Assembly (NCBI GenBank): GCA_964057225.1
Contig: OZ059895.1
Span: 2,852,001-2,916,000, forward strand
Direction of reading: 5' to 3'
Source: Auanema rhodensis
Lineage: Eukaryota; Nematoda; Chromadorea; Rhabditida; Rhabditidae
DNA length: 64,000 bases
Numbering within the stretch: the first letter of the stretch is position 1; the number at the start of each line of letters is the position of its first letter. Made by a program: the position numbers and the translations under genes. Positions 8,532 to 22,355 of this stretch are shown here, one piece after another. Under the pieces are notes generated by a model. That model was given only the letters and a program-made list of their open reading frames with translations. It made no database searches and had not been told where the DNA came from.

Positions 8532-11011
8532 TACACCCATAAATTATACGCAGCACAGGTTACCCTTGAATAATGAACTGACCGACTAATCAGACATGGA
8601 TCTTTCCTAGTTCTGTTGCTTGAATGGATGTTTTCCTACGTAGGCTAGTAAAACATGCCCTTCAAAGCATCAGAACATGTGATCACATTCCAATTTTTTT
8701 GTATCTATCTTGTAAAGATAGTAATAAACTTTGATTTTTGTACACCCATAAATTATACGCAGCACAGGTTACCCTTAAATAATGAACTGACCGACTAATC
8801 AGACATGGATCTTTCCAAGTTCTGTTGCTTGAACGGATGTTTTCCTACGTAGGCTAGTAAAACATGCCCTTCAAAGCATCAGAACATGTGATCACATTTC
8901 AATTTTTTTGTATCTATCTTGTAAAGATAGTAATATATCATATGTTGAACACTATGTTGGAAAGATTTTAATTCAGATTTTTTCAACTTTCACTCAGTTT
9001 GTTTTCTAAACTTTGATTAAGAACCTTGAGTTTTGTACACCCATAAATTATACGCAGCACAGGTTACCCTTAAATAATGAACTGACCGACTAATCAGACA
9101 TGGATCTTTCCTAGTTCTGTTGCTTGAATGGATGTTTTCCTACGTAGGCTAGTAAAACATGCCCTTCAAAGCATCAGAACATGTGATCACATTTCAATTT
9201 TTTTGTATCTATCTTGTAAAGATAGTAATTATATCATATGTTGAACACTATGTTGGAAAGATTTTAATTCAGATTTTCTAACTTTTATTCAGTTTGTTTT
9301 TTAAACTTTGATTAAGAACTTTGATTTTTGTACACCCATAAATTATACGCAGCACAGGTTACCCTTGAATAATGAACTGACCGACTAATCAGACATGGAT
9401 CTTTCCTAGTTCTGTTGCTTGAATGGATGTTTTCCTACGTAGGCTAGTAAAACATGCCCTTCAAAGCATCAGAACATGTGATCACATTCCAATTTTTTTG
9501 TATCTATCTTGTAAAGATAGTAATAAACTTTGATTTTTGTACACCCATAAATTATACGCAGCACAGGTTACCCTTAAATAATGAACTGACCGACTAATCA
9601 GACATGGATCTTTCCAAGTTCTGTTGCTTGAACGGATGTTTTCCTACGTAGGCTAGTAAAACATGCCCTTCAAAGCATCAGAACATGTGATCACATTTCA
9701 ATTTTTTTGTATCTATCTTGTAAAGATAGTAATATATCATATGTTGAACACTATGTTGGAAAGATTTTAATTCAGATTTTTTCAACTTTCACTCAGTTTG
9801 TTTTCTAAACTTTGATTAAGAACCTTGTTGTTTGTACACCCATAAAATATACGCAGCACAGGTTACCCTTAAATAATGAACTGACCGTCTAATCAGACAT
9901 GGATCTTCCCAAGTTCTGTTGCTTGAATGGATGTTTTCCTACGTAGGCTAGTAAAACATGCCCTTCAAAGCATCAGAACATGTGATCACATTCCAATATT
10001 TTTGTATCTATCTTGTAAAGATAGTAATATATCATATGTTGAACACTATGTTGGAAAGATTTTAATTCATATTTTCTAACTTTTATTCAGTTTGTTTTTT
10101 AAACTTTGATTAAGAACTTTGATTTTTGTACACCCATAAATTATACGCAGCACAGGTTACCCTTAAATAATGAACTGACCGTCTAATCAGACATGGATCT
10201 TCCCAAGTTCTGTTGCTTGAATGGATGTTTTCCTACGTAGGCTAGTAAAACATGCCCTTCAAAGCATCAGAACATGTGATCACATTCCAATTTTTTTGTA
10301 TCTATCTTGTAAAGATAGTAATATATCATATGTTGAACACTATGTTCGAAAGATTTTAATTCAGATTTTTTCAACTTTCACTCAGTTTGTTTTCTAAACT
10401 TTGATTAAGAACCTTGAGTTTTGTACACCCATAAATTATACGCAGCACAGGTTACCCTTAAATAATGAACTGACCGACTAATCAGACATGGATCTTTCCA
10501 AGTTCTGTTGCTTGAATGGATGTTTTCCTACGTAGGCTAGTAAAACATGCCCTTCAAAGCATCAGAACATGTGACCACATTCCAATTTTTTTGTATCTAT
10601 CTTGTAAAGATAGTAATATATCATATGTTGAACACTATGTTGGAAAGATTTTAATTCATATTTTCTAACTTTTATTCAGATTGTTTTTTAAACTTTGATT
10701 AAGAACTTTGATTTTTGTACACCCATAAATTATACGCAGCACAGGTTACCCTTAAATAATGAACTGACCGACTAATCAGACATGGATCTTTCCTAGTTCT
10801 GTTGCTTGAATGGATGTTTTCCTACGTAGGCTAGTAAAACATGCCCTTCAAAGCATCAGAACATGTGATCACATTCCAATTTTTTTGTATCTATCTTGTA
10901 AAGATATTAATATATCATATGTTGAACACTATGTTGGAAAGATTTTAATTCAGATTTTCTAACTTTTATTCAGTTTGTTTTTTAAATTTTGATTAAGAAC
11001 TTTGATTTTTG
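8532..11011. repeat. S1-led trimers and trailing long units
   Basis: Unit lengths are 209, 295, 295, 209, 295, 294, 295, 294, 294. The S1-L pair at 8532-9035 recurs at 9331-9834 (offset 799 bp) with GAACGGATG and CATTTCAA in the second unit; the pairs diverge at the tail (CTTGAG against CTTGTTG). GTTCGAAAG first appears near 10345, and AAGATATTAAT near 10907. No gene is seen. Confidence 0.8.
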
Positions 11012-13194
11012 TACACCCATAAATTATACGCAGCACAGGTTACCCTTGAATAATGAACTGACCGACTAATCAGACATGGATCTTTCCTAGTTCTGTTGCT
11101 TGAATGGATGTTTTCCTATGTAGGCTAGTAAAACATGCCCTTCAAAGCATCAGAACATGTGATCACATTCCAATTTTTTTGTATCTATCTTGTAAAGATA
11201 GTAATAAACTTTGATTTTTGTACACCCATAAATTATACGCAGCACAGGTTACCCTTAAATAATGAACTGACCGACTAATCAGACATGGATCTTTCCAAGT
11301 TCTGTTGCTTGAACGGATGTTTTCCTACGTAGGCTAGTAAAACATGCCCTTCAAAGCATCAGAACATGTGATCACATTTCAATTTTTTTGTATCTATCTT
11401 GTAAAGATAGTAATATATCATATGTTGAACACTATGTTGGAAAGATTTTAATTCATATTTTTTCAACTTTCACTCAGTTTGTTTTCTAAACTTTGATTAA
11501 GAACCTTGAGTTTTGTACACCCATAAATTATACGCAGCACAGGTTACCCTTAAATAATGAACTGACCGACTAATCAGACATGGATCTTTCCAAGTTCTGT
11601 TGCTTGAATGGATGTTTTCCTACGTAGGCTAGTAAAACATGCCCTTCAAAGCATCAGAACATGTGACCACATTCCAATTTTTTTGTATCTATCTTGTAAA
11701 GATAGTAATATATCATATGTTGAACACTATGTTGGAAAGATTTTAATTCATATTTTCTAACTTTTATTCAGTTTGTTTTTTAAACTTTGATTAAGAACTT
11801 TGATTTTTGTACACCCATAAATTATACGCAGCACAGGTTACCCTTAAATAATGAACTGACCGACTAATCAGACATGGATCTTTCCTAGTTCTGTTGCTTG
11901 AATGGATGTTTTCCTACGTAGGCTAGTAAAACATGCCCTTCAAAGCATCAGAACATGTGATCACATTCCAATATTTTTGTATCTATCTTGTAAAGATATT
12001 AATATATCATATGTTGAACACTATGTTGGAAAGATTTTAATTCAGATTTTCTAACTTTTATTCAGTTTGTTTTTTAAATTTTGATTAAGAACTTTGATTT
12101 TTGTACACCCATAAATTATACGCAGCACAGGTTACCCTTGAATAATGAACTGACCGACTAATCAGACATGGATCTTTCCAAGTTTTGTTGCTTGAATGGA
12201 TGTTTTCCTACGTAGGCTAGTAAAACATGCCCTTCAAAGCATCAGAACATGTGATCACATTCCAATTTTTTTGTATCTATCTTGTAAAGATAGTAATAAA
12301 CTTTGATTTTTGTACACCCATAAATTATACGCAGCACAGGTTACCCTTAAATAATGAACTGACCGACTAATCAGACATGGATCTTTCCAAGTTCTGTTGC
12401 TTGAACGGATGTTTTCCTACGTAGGCTAGTAAAACATGCCCTTCAAAGCATCAGAACATGTGATCACATTTCAATTTTTTTGTATCTATCTTGTAAAGAT
12501 AGTAATATATCATATGTTGAACACTATGTTGGAAAGATTTTAATTCATATTTTCTAACTTTTATTCAGTTTGTTTTTTAAACTTTGATTAAGAACTTTGA
12601 TTTTTGTACACCCATAAATTATACGCAGCACAGGTTACCCTTAAATAATGAACTGACCGACTAATCAGACATGGATCTTTCCTAGTTCTGTTGCTTGAAT
12701 GGATGTTTTCCTACGTAGGCTAGTAAAACATGCCCTTCAAAGCATCAGAACATGTGATCACATTCCAATATTTTTGTATCTATCTTGTAAAGATATTAAT
12801 ATATCATATGTTGAACACTATGTTGGAAAGATTTTAATTCAGATTTTCTAACTTTTATTCAGTTTGTTTTTTAAATTTTGATTAAGAACTTTGATTTTTG
12901 TACACCCATAAATTATACGCAGCACAGGTTACCCTTAAATAATGAACTGACCGACTAATCAGACATGGATCTTTCCTAGTTCTGTTGCTTGAATGGATGT
13001 TTTCCTACGTAGGCTAGTAAAACATGCCCTTCAAAGCATCAGAACATGTGATCACATTCCAATATTTTTGTATCTATCTTGTAAAGATATTAATATATCA
13101 TATGTTGAACACTATGTTGGAAAGATTTTAATTCAGATTTTCTAACTTTTATTCAGTTTGTTTTTTAAATTTTGATTAAGAACTTTGATTTTTG
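11012..13194. repeat. ~1.09-kb tetramer HOR, two diverged copies
   Basis: Both copies begin with S1: 11012 (209, 295, 294, 294) and 12104 (209, 294, 294, 294). In the second copy the unit at 12313 is a hybrid: its first half matches the GAACGGATG/CATTTCAA unit and its tail is the CATATTTTCTAAC form of the following unit. The units at 12607 and 12901 are both of the AAGATATTAAT type, a single-unit duplication. The net effect is one unit lost by fusion and one gained. Confidence 0.8.
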
Positions 13195-14204
13195 TACACC
13201 CATAAATTATACGCAGCACAGGTTACCCTTAAATAATGAACTGACCGACTAATCAGACATGGATCTTTCCAAGTTCTGTTGCTTGAACGGATGTTTTCCT
13301 ACGTAGGCTAGTAAAACATGCCCTTCAAAGCATCAGAACATGTGATCACATTTCAATTTTTTTGTATCTATCTTGTAAAGATAGTAATATATCATATGTT
13401 GAACACTATGTTCGAAAGATTTTAATTCAGATTTTTTCAACTTTCACTCAGTTTGTTTTCTAAACTTTGATTAAGAACCTTGTTGTTTGTACACCCATAA
13501 AATATACGCAGCACAGGTTACCCTTAAATAATGAACTGACCGACTAATCAGACATGGATCTTTCCTAGTTCTGTTGCTTGAATGGATGTTTTCCTACGTA
13601 GGCTAGTAAAACATGCCCTTCAAAGCATCAGAACATGTGATCACATTCCAATTTTTTTGAAATCTATCTAGTAAAGATAGTAATAAACTTTGATTTTTGT
13701 ACACCCATAAATTATACGCAGCACAGGTTACCCTTAAATAATGAACTGACCGACTAATCAGACATGGATCTTTCCAAGTTTTGTTGCTTGAATGGATGTT
13801 TTCCTACGTAGGCTAGTAAAACATGCCCTTCAAAGCATCAGAACATGTGATCACATTTCAATTTTTTTGTATCTATCTTGTAAAGATAGTAATATATCAT
13901 ATGTTGAACACTATGTTCGAAAGATTTTAATTCAGATTTTTTCAACTTTCACTCAGTTTGTTTTCTAAACTTTGATTAAGAACCTTGTTGTTTGTACACC
14001 CATAAAATATACGCAGCACAGGTTACCCTTAAATAATGAACTGACCGACTAATCAGACATGGATCTTTCCTAGTTCTGTTGCTTGAATGGATGTTTTCCT
14101 ACGTAGGCTAGTAAAACATGCCCTTCAAAGCATCAGAACATGTGATCACATTCCAATTTTTTTGAAATCTATCTAGTAAAGATAGTGATAAACTTTGATT
14201 TTTG
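13195..14204. repeat. 505-bp L+S2 dimer, two copies
   Basis: A 295-bp and a 210-bp unit alternate twice (13195, 13490, 13700, 13995). Both long units carry GTTCGAAAG and the CTTGTTG tail; both short units carry TTGAAATCTATCTAG, which spoils the inner hairpin pair. The first halves of the two long units differ (GAACGGATG against AAGTTTTGTTGCTTGAATGG), so the exchange point lies inside the long unit. The second short unit has GTGATA in place of GTAATA. Confidence 0.82.
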
Positions 14205-17185
14205 TACACCCATAAATTATACGCAGCACAGGTTACCCTTAAATAATGAACTGACCGACTAATCAGACATGGATCTTTCCAAGTTTTGTTGCTTGAATGG
14301 ATGTTTTCCTACGTAGGCTAGTAAAACATGCCCTTCAAAGCATCAGAACATGTGACCACATTCCAATTTTTTTGTATCTATCTTGTAAAGATAGTAATAT
14401 ATCATATGTTGAACACTATGTTGGAAAGATTTTAATTCAGATTTTCTAACTTTCATTCAGTTTGTTTTTTAAACTTTGATTAAGAACTTTGATTTTTGTA
14501 CACCCATAAATTATACGCAGCACAGGTTACCCTTAAATAATGAACTGACCGACTAATCAGACATGGATCTTTCCTAGTTCTGTTGCTTGAATGGATGTTT
14601 TCCTACGTAGGCTAGTAAAACATGCCCTTCAAAGCATCAGAACATGTGATCACATTCCAATATTTTTGTATCTATCTTGTAAAGATAGTAATATATCATA
14701 TGTTGAACACTATGTTGGAAAGATTTTAATTCAGATTTTCTAACTTTTATTCAGTTTGTTTTTTAAATTTTGATTAAGAACTTTGATTTTTGTACACCCA
14801 TAAATTATACGCAGCACAGGTTACCCTTGAATAATGAACTGACCGACTAATCAGACATGGGTCTTTCCTAGTTCTGTTGCTTGAATGGATGTTTTCCTAT
14901 GTAGGCTAGTAAAACATGCCCTTCAAAGCATCAGAACATGTGATCACATTCCAATTTTTTTGTATCTATCTTGTAAAGATAGTAATAAACTTTGATTTTT
15001 GTACACCCATAAATTATACGCAGCACAGGTTACCCTTAAATAATGAACTGACCGACTAATCAGACATGGATCTTTCCAAGTTCTGTTGCTTGAATGGATG
15101 TTTTCCTACGTAGGCTAGTAAAACATGCCCTTCAAAGCATCAGAACATGTGACCACATTCCAATTTTTTTGTATCTATCTTGTAAAGATAGTAATATATC
15201 ATATGTTGAACACTATGTTGGAAAGATTTTAATTCATATTTTCTAACTTTTATTCAGTTTGTTTTTTAAACTTTGATTAAGAACTTTGATTTTTGTACAC
15301 CCATAAATTATACGCAGCACAGGTTACCCTTAAATAATGAACTGACCGACTAATCAGACATGGATCTTTCCTAGTTCTGTTGCTTGAATGGATGTTTTCC
15401 TACGTAGGCTAGTAAAACATGCCCTTCAAAGCATCAGAACATGTGATCACATTCCAATATTTTTGTATCTATCTTGTAAAGATATTAATATATCATATGT
15501 TGAACACTATGTTCGAAAGATTTTAATTCAGATTTTCTAACTTTTATTCAGTTTGTTTTTTAAACTTTGATTAAGAACTTTGATTTTTGTACACCCATAA
15601 ATTATACGCAGCACAGGTTACCCTTAAATAATGAACTGACCGACTAATCAGACATGGATCTTTCCTAGTTCTGTTGCTTGAATGGATGTTTTCCTACGTA
15701 GGCTAGTAAAACATGCCCTTCAAAGCATCAGAACATGTGATCACATTCCAATTTTTTTGTATCTATCTTGTAAAGATAGTAATAAACTTTGATTTTTGTA
15801 CACCCATAAATTATACGCAGCACAGGTTACCCTTAAATAATGAACTGACCGACTAATCAGACATGGATCTTTCCAAGTTCTGTTGCTTGAACGGATGTTT
15901 TCCTACGTAGGCTAGTAAAACATGCCCTTCAAAGCATCAGAACATGTGATCACATTTCAATTTTTTTGTATCTATCTTGTAAAGATAGTAATATATCATA
16001 TGTTGAACACTATGTTCGAAAGATTTTAATTCAGATTTTTTCAACTTTCACTCAGTTTGTTTTCTAAACTTTGATTAAGAACCTTGTTGTTTGTACACCC
16101 ATAAAATATACGCAGCACAGGTTACCCTTAAATAATGAACTGACCGTCTAATCAGACATGGATCTTCCCAAGTTCTGTTGCTTGAATGGATGTTTTCCTA
16201 CGTAGGCTAGTAAAACATGCCCTTCAAAGCATCAGAACATGTGATCACATTCCAATTTTTTTGTATCTATCTTGTAAAGATAGTAACATATCATATGTTG
16301 AACACTATGTTGGAAAGATTTTAATTCAGATTTTCTAACTTTTATTCAGTTTGTTTTTTAAACTTTGATTAAGAACTTTGATTTTTGTACACCCATAAAT
16401 TATACGCAGCACAGGTTACCCTTAAATAATGAACTGACCGACTAATCAGACATGGATCTTTCCTAGTTCTGTTGCTTGAATGGATGTTTTCCTACGTAGG
16501 CTAGTAAAACATGCCCTTCAAAGCATCAGAACATGTGATCACATTCCAATTTTTTTGAAATCTATCTAGTAAAGATAGTAATAAACTTTGATTTTTGTAC
16601 ACCCATAAATTATACGCAGCACAGGTTACCCTTAAATAATGAACTGACCGACTAATCAGACATGGATCTTTCCAAGTTTTGTTGCTTGAATGGATGTTTT
16701 CCTACGTAGGCTAGTAAAACATGCCCTTCAAAGCATCAGAACATGTGACCACATTCCAATTTTTTTGTATCTATCTTGTAAAGATAGTAATATATCATAT
16801 GTTGAACACTATGTTGGAAAGATTTTAATTCAGATTTTCTAACTTTTATTCAGTTTGTTTTTTAAACTTTGATTAAGAACTTTGATTTTTGTACACCCAT
16901 AAATTATACGCAGCACAGGTTACCCTTAAATAATGAACTGACCGACTAATCAGACATGGATCTTTCCTAGTTCTGTTGCTTGAATGGATGTTTTCCTACG
17001 TATGCTAGTAAAACATGCCCTTCAAAGCATCAGAACATGTGATCACATTCCAATATTTTTGTATCTATCTTGTAAAGATAGTAATATATCATATGTTGAA
17101 CACTATGTTGGAAAGATTTTAATTCAGATTTTCTAACTTTTATTCAGTTTGTTTTTTAAATTTTGATTAAGAACTTTGATTTTTG
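14205..17185. repeat. Transitional block, 11 units
   Basis: Unit lengths are 294, 294, 209, 294, 294, 209, 295, 294, 210, 294, 294. The last six (15590-17185, 1596 bp) have the same length order as the first six units of the following 8-unit HOR and look like a shorter relative of it, although the short unit at 15590 lacks the S1 marker. Private changes include CATGGGTCTTT near 14857 and CCTACGTATGC near 17000. No gene is seen. Confidence 0.78.
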
Positions 17186-19371
17186 TACACCCATAAATTA
17201 TACGCAGCACAGGTTACCCTTGAATAATGAACTGACCGACTAATCAGACATGGATCTTTCCTAGTTCTGTTGCTTGAATGGATGTTTTCCTATGTAGGCT
17301 AGTAAAACATGCCCTTCAAAGCATCAGAACATGTGATCACATTCCAATTTTTTTGTATCTATCTTGTAAAGATAGTAATAAACTTTGATTTTTGTACACC
17401 CATAAATTATACGCAGCACAGGTTACCCTTAAATAATGAACTGACCGACTAATCAGACATGGATCTTTCCAAGTTCTGTTGCTTGAACGGATGTTTTCCT
17501 ACGTAGGCTAGTAAAACATGCCCTTCAAAGCATCAGAACATGTGATCACATTTCAATTTTTTTGTATCTATCTTGTAAAGATAGTAATATATCATATGTT
17601 GAACACTATGTTGGAAAGATTTTAATTCAGATTTTTTCAACTTTCACTCAGTTTGTTTTCTAAACTTTGATTAAGAACCTTGTTGTTTGTACACCCATAA
17701 AATATACGCAGCACAGGTTACCCTTAAATAATGAACTGACCGTCTAATCAGACATGGATCTTCCCAAGTTCTGTTGCTTGAATGGATGTTTTCCTACGTA
17801 GGCTAGTAAAACATGCCCTTCAAAGCATCAGAACATGTGATCACATTCCAATTTTTTTGTATCTATCTTGTAAAGATAGTAATATATCATATGTTGAACA
17901 CTATGTTGGAAAGATTTTAATTCAGATTTTCTAACTTTTATTCAGTTTGTTTTTTAAACTTTGATTAAGAAATTTGATTTTTGTACACCCATAAATTATA
18001 CGCAGCACAGGTTACCCTTAAATAATGAACTGACCGACTAATCAGACATGGATCTTTCCTAGTTCTGTTGCTTGAATGGATGTTTTCCTACGTAGGCTAG
18101 TAAAACATGCCCTTCAAAGCATCAGAACATGTGATCACATTCCAATTTTTTTGAAATCTATCTTGTAAAGATAGTAATAAACTTTGATTTTTGTACACCC
18201 ATAAATTATACGCAGCACAGGTTACCCTTAAATAATGAACTGACCGACTAATCAGACATGGATCTTTCCAAGTTTTGTTGCTTGAATGGATGTTTTCCTA
18301 CGTAGGCTAGTAAAACATGCCCTTCAAAGCATCAGAACATGTGACCACATTCCAATTTTTTTGTATCTATCTTGTAAAGATAGTAATATATCATATGTTG
18401 AACACTATGTTGGAAAGATTTTAATTCAGATTTTCTAACTTTTATTCAGTTTGTTTTTTAAACTTTGATTAAGAACTTTGATTTTTGTACAACCATAAAT
18501 TATACGCAGCACAGGTTACCCTTAAATAATGAACTGACCGACTAATCAGACATGGATCTTTCCTAGTTCTGTTGCTTGAATGGATGTTTTCCTACGTAGG
18601 CTAGTAAAACATGCCCTTCAAAGCATCAGAACATGTGATCACATTCCAATATTTTTGTATCTATCTTGTAAAGATAGTAATATATCATATGTTGAACACT
18701 ATGTTGGAAAGATTTTAATTCAGATTTTCTAACTTTTATTCAGTTTGTTTTTTAAATTTTGATTAAGAACTTTGATTTTTGTACACCCATAAATTATACG
18801 CAGCACAGTTTACCCTTAAATAATGAACTGACCGACTAATCAGACATGGATCTTTCCAAGTTCTGTTGCTTGAACGGATGTTTTCCTACGTAGGCTAGTA
18901 AAACATGCCCTTCAAAGCATCAGAACATGTGATCACATTTCAATTTTTTTGTATCTATCTTGTAAAGATAGTAATATATCATATGTTGAACACTATGTTG
19001 GAAAGATTTTAATTCAGATTTTTTCAACTTTCACTCAGTTTGTTTTCTAAACTTTGATTAAGAACCTTGTTGTTTGTACACCCATAAAATATACGCAGCA
19101 CAGGTTACCCTTAAATAATGAACTGACCGACTAATCAGACATGGATCTTTCCTAGTTCTGTTGCTTGAATGGATGTTTTCCTACGTAGGCTAGTAAAACA
19201 TGCCCTTCAAAGCATCAGAACATGTGATCACATTCCAGTTTTTTTGAAATCTATCTTGTAAAGATAGTAATATATCATATGTTGAACACTATGTTGGAAT
19301 GATTTTAATTCAGATTTTCTAACTTTTATTCAGTTTGTTTTTTAAATTTTGATTAAGAACTTTGATTTTTG
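17186..19371. repeat. 8-unit HOR of 2186 bp, copy 1
   Basis: Unit lengths are 209, 295, 294, 210, 294, 294, 295, 295. Private markers repeat exactly 2185-2186 bp later: AGAAATTTG (17969), GTACAACCAT (18487), CACAGTTTACCC (about 18806), CATTCCAGTTTTTTTG and GGAATGATTT (near 19297). The last unit is a hybrid, with the GAAATC allele of S2 but with the 85-bp module. It is followed head-to-tail by copy 2. Confidence 0.92.
17984..18193 (+). repeat. Reference short unit type S2 (210 bp)
   Basis: This short unit has the same 85-bp absence as S1, but just before the hairpin it reads TTTTTTTGAAATCTATC instead of TTTTTTTGTATCTATC (GT replaced by GAA, +1 bp). This is why these units are 210 bp. S2 occurs as the fourth unit of the 8-, 10-, 12-, 14- and 15-unit blocks, for example at 20170, 27398, 29290, 32185, 35963, 40161, 45411, 48100 and 53646. 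The earliest 210-bp unit carrying the GAA form is at 3603; it also has nearby private changes (AATCTTTG, TATACACCC). The shared rare allele implies one origin followed by amplification. Confidence 0.93.
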
Positions 19372-21557
19372 TACACCCATAAATTATACGCAGCACAGGT
19401 TACCCTTGAATAATGAACTGACCGACTAATCAGACATGGATCTTTCCTAGTTCTGTTGCTTGAATGGATGTTTTCCTATGTAGGCTAGTAAAACATGCCC
19501 TTCAAAGCATCAGAACATGTGATCACATTCCAATTTTTTTGTATCTATCTTGTAAAGATAGTAATAAACTTTGATTTTTGTACACCCATAAATTATACGC
19601 AGCACAGGTTACCCTTAAATAATGAACTGACCGACTAATCAGACATGGATCTTTCCAAGTTCTGTTGCTTGAACGGATGTTTTCCTACGTAGGCTAGTAA
19701 AACATGCCCTTCAAAGCATCAGAACATGTGATCACATTTCAATTTTTTTGTATCTATCTTGTAAAGATAGTAATATATCATATGTTGAACACTATGTTGG
19801 AAAGATTTTAATTCAGATTTTTTCAACTTTCACTCAGTTTGTTTTCTAAACTTTGATTAAGAACCTTGTTGTTTGTACACCCATAAAATATACGCAGCAC
19901 AGGTTACCCTTAAATAATGAACTGACCGTCTAATCAGACATGGATCTTCCCAAGTTCTGTTGCTTGAATGGATGTTTTCCTACGTAGGCTAGTAAAACAT
20001 GCCCTTCAAAGCATCAGAACATGTGATCACATTCCAATTTTTTTGTATCTATCTTGTAAAGATAGTAATATATCATATGTTGAACACTATGTTGGAAAGA
20101 TTTTAATTCAGATTTTCTAACTTTTATTCAGTTTGTTTTTTAAACTTTGATTAAGAAATTTGATTTTTGTACACCCATAAATTATACGCAGCACAGGTTA
20201 CCCTTAAATAATGAACTGACCGACTAATCAGACATGGATCTTTCCTAGTTCTGTTGCTTGAATGGATGTTTTCCTACGTAGGCTAGTAAAACATGCCCTT
20301 CAAAGCATCAGAACATGTGATCACATTCCAATTTTTTTGAAATCTATCTTGTAAAGATAGTAATAAACTTTGATTTTTGTACACCCATAAATTATACGCA
20401 GCACAGGTTACCCTTAAATAATGAACTGACCGACTAATCAGACATGGATCTTTCCAAGTTTTGTTGCTTGAATGGATGTTTTCCTACGTAGGCTAGTAAA
20501 ACATGCCCTTCAAAGCATCAGAACATGTGACCACATTCCAATTTTTTTGTATCTATCTTGTAAAGATAGTAATATATCATATGTTGAACACTATGTTGGA
20601 AAGATTTTAATTCAGATTTTCTAACTTTTATTCAGTTTGTTTTTTAAACTTTGATTAAGAACTTTGATTTTTGTACAACCATAAATTATACGCAGCACAG
20701 GTTACCCTTAAATAATGAACTGACCGACTAATCAGACATGGATCTTTCCTAGTTCTGTTGCTTGAATGGATGTTTTCCTACGTAGGCTAGTAAAACATGC
20801 CCTTCAAAGCATCAGAACATGTGATCACATTCCAATATTTTTGTATCTATCTTGTAAAGATAGTAATATATCATATGTTGAACACTATGTTGGAAAGATT
20901 TTAATTCAGATTTTCTAACTTTTATTCAGTTTGTTTTTTAAATTTTGATTAAGAACTTTGATTTTTGTACACCCATAAATTATACGCAGCACAGTTTACC
21001 CTTAAATAATGAACTGACCGACTAATCAGACATGGATCTTTCCAAGTTCTGTTGCTTGAACGGATGTTTTCCTACGTAGGCTAGTAAAACATGCCCTTCA
21101 AAGCATCAGAACATGTGATCACATTTCAATTTTTTTGTATCTATCTTGTAAAGATAGTAATATATCATATGTTGAACACTATGTTGGAAAGATTTTAATT
21201 CAGATTTTTTCAACTTTCACTCAGTTTGTTTTCTAAACTTTGATTAAGAACCTTGTTGTTTGTACACCCATAAAATATACGCAGCACAGGTTACCCTTAA
21301 ATAATGAACTGACCGACTAATCAGACATGGATCTTTCCTAGTTCTGTTGCTTGAATGGATGTTTTCCTACGTAGGCTAGTAAAACATGCCCTTCAAAGCA
21401 TCAGAACATGTGATCACATTCCAGTTTTTTTGAAATCTATCTTGTAAAGATAGTAATATATCATATGTTGAACACTATGTTGGAATGATTTTAATTCAGA
21501 TTTTCTAACTTTTATTCAGTTTGTTTTTTAAATTTTGATTAAGAACTTTGATTTTTG
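19372..21557. repeat. 8-unit HOR of 2186 bp, copy 2
   Basis: This has the same eight lengths as copy 1 and all its private markers at 2185-2186 bp offset (AGAAATTTG at 20154, GTACAACC at 20673, CACAGTTTACC near 20992, GGAATGATT near 21482). I found no difference at the marker sites compared, so the duplication is recent relative to the divergence between neighbouring units, or has been homogenised. Confidence 0.92.
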
Positions 21558-22355
21558 TACACCCATAAATTATACGCAGCACAGGTTACCCTTGAATAAT
21601 GAACTGACCGACTAATCAGACATGGATCTTTCCTAGTTCTGTTGCTTGAATGGATGTTTTCCTACGTAGGCTAGTAAAACATGCCCTTCAAAGCATCAGA
21701 ACATGTGATCACATTCCAATTTTTTTGTATCTATCTTGTAAAGATAGTAATAAACTTTGATTTTTGTACACCCAGAAATTATACGCAGCACAGGTTACCC
21801 TTAAATAATGAACTGACCGACTAATCAGACATGGATCTTTCCAAGTTCTGTTGCTTGAACGGATGTTTTCCTACGTAGGCTAGTAAAACATGCCCTTCAA
21901 AGCATCAGAACATGTGATCACATTTCAATTTTTTTGTATCTATCTTGTAAAGATAGTAATATATCATATGTTGAACACTATGTTGGAAAGATTTTAATTC
22001 AGATTTTTTCAACTTTCACTCAGTTTGTTTTCTAAACTTTGATTAAGAACCTTGTTGTTTGTACACCCATAAAATATACGCAGCACAGGTTACCCTTAAA
22101 TAATGAACTGACCGTCTAATCAGACATGGATCTTCCCAAGTTCTGTTGCTTGAATGGATGTTTTCCTACGTAGGCTAGTAAAACATGCCCTTCAAAGCAT
22201 CAGAACATGTGACCACATTCCAATTTTTTTGTATCTATCTTGTAAAGATAGTAATATATCATATGTTGAACACTATGTTGGAAAGATTTTAATTCAGATT
22301 TTCTAACTTTTATTCAGTTTGTTTTTTAAACTTTGATTAAGAACTTTGATTTTTG
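21558..22355. repeat. 8-unit HOR, partial third copy
   Basis: Units of 209, 295 and 294 bp follow the HOR order, then the pattern breaks. The S1 unit has CCTACGTAGG where copies 1 and 2 have CCTATGTAGG, and the next has a private CCCAGAAATT near 21773. The third unit departs at ATGTGACCACAT near 22210, marking the end of similarity. Confidence 0.82.
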
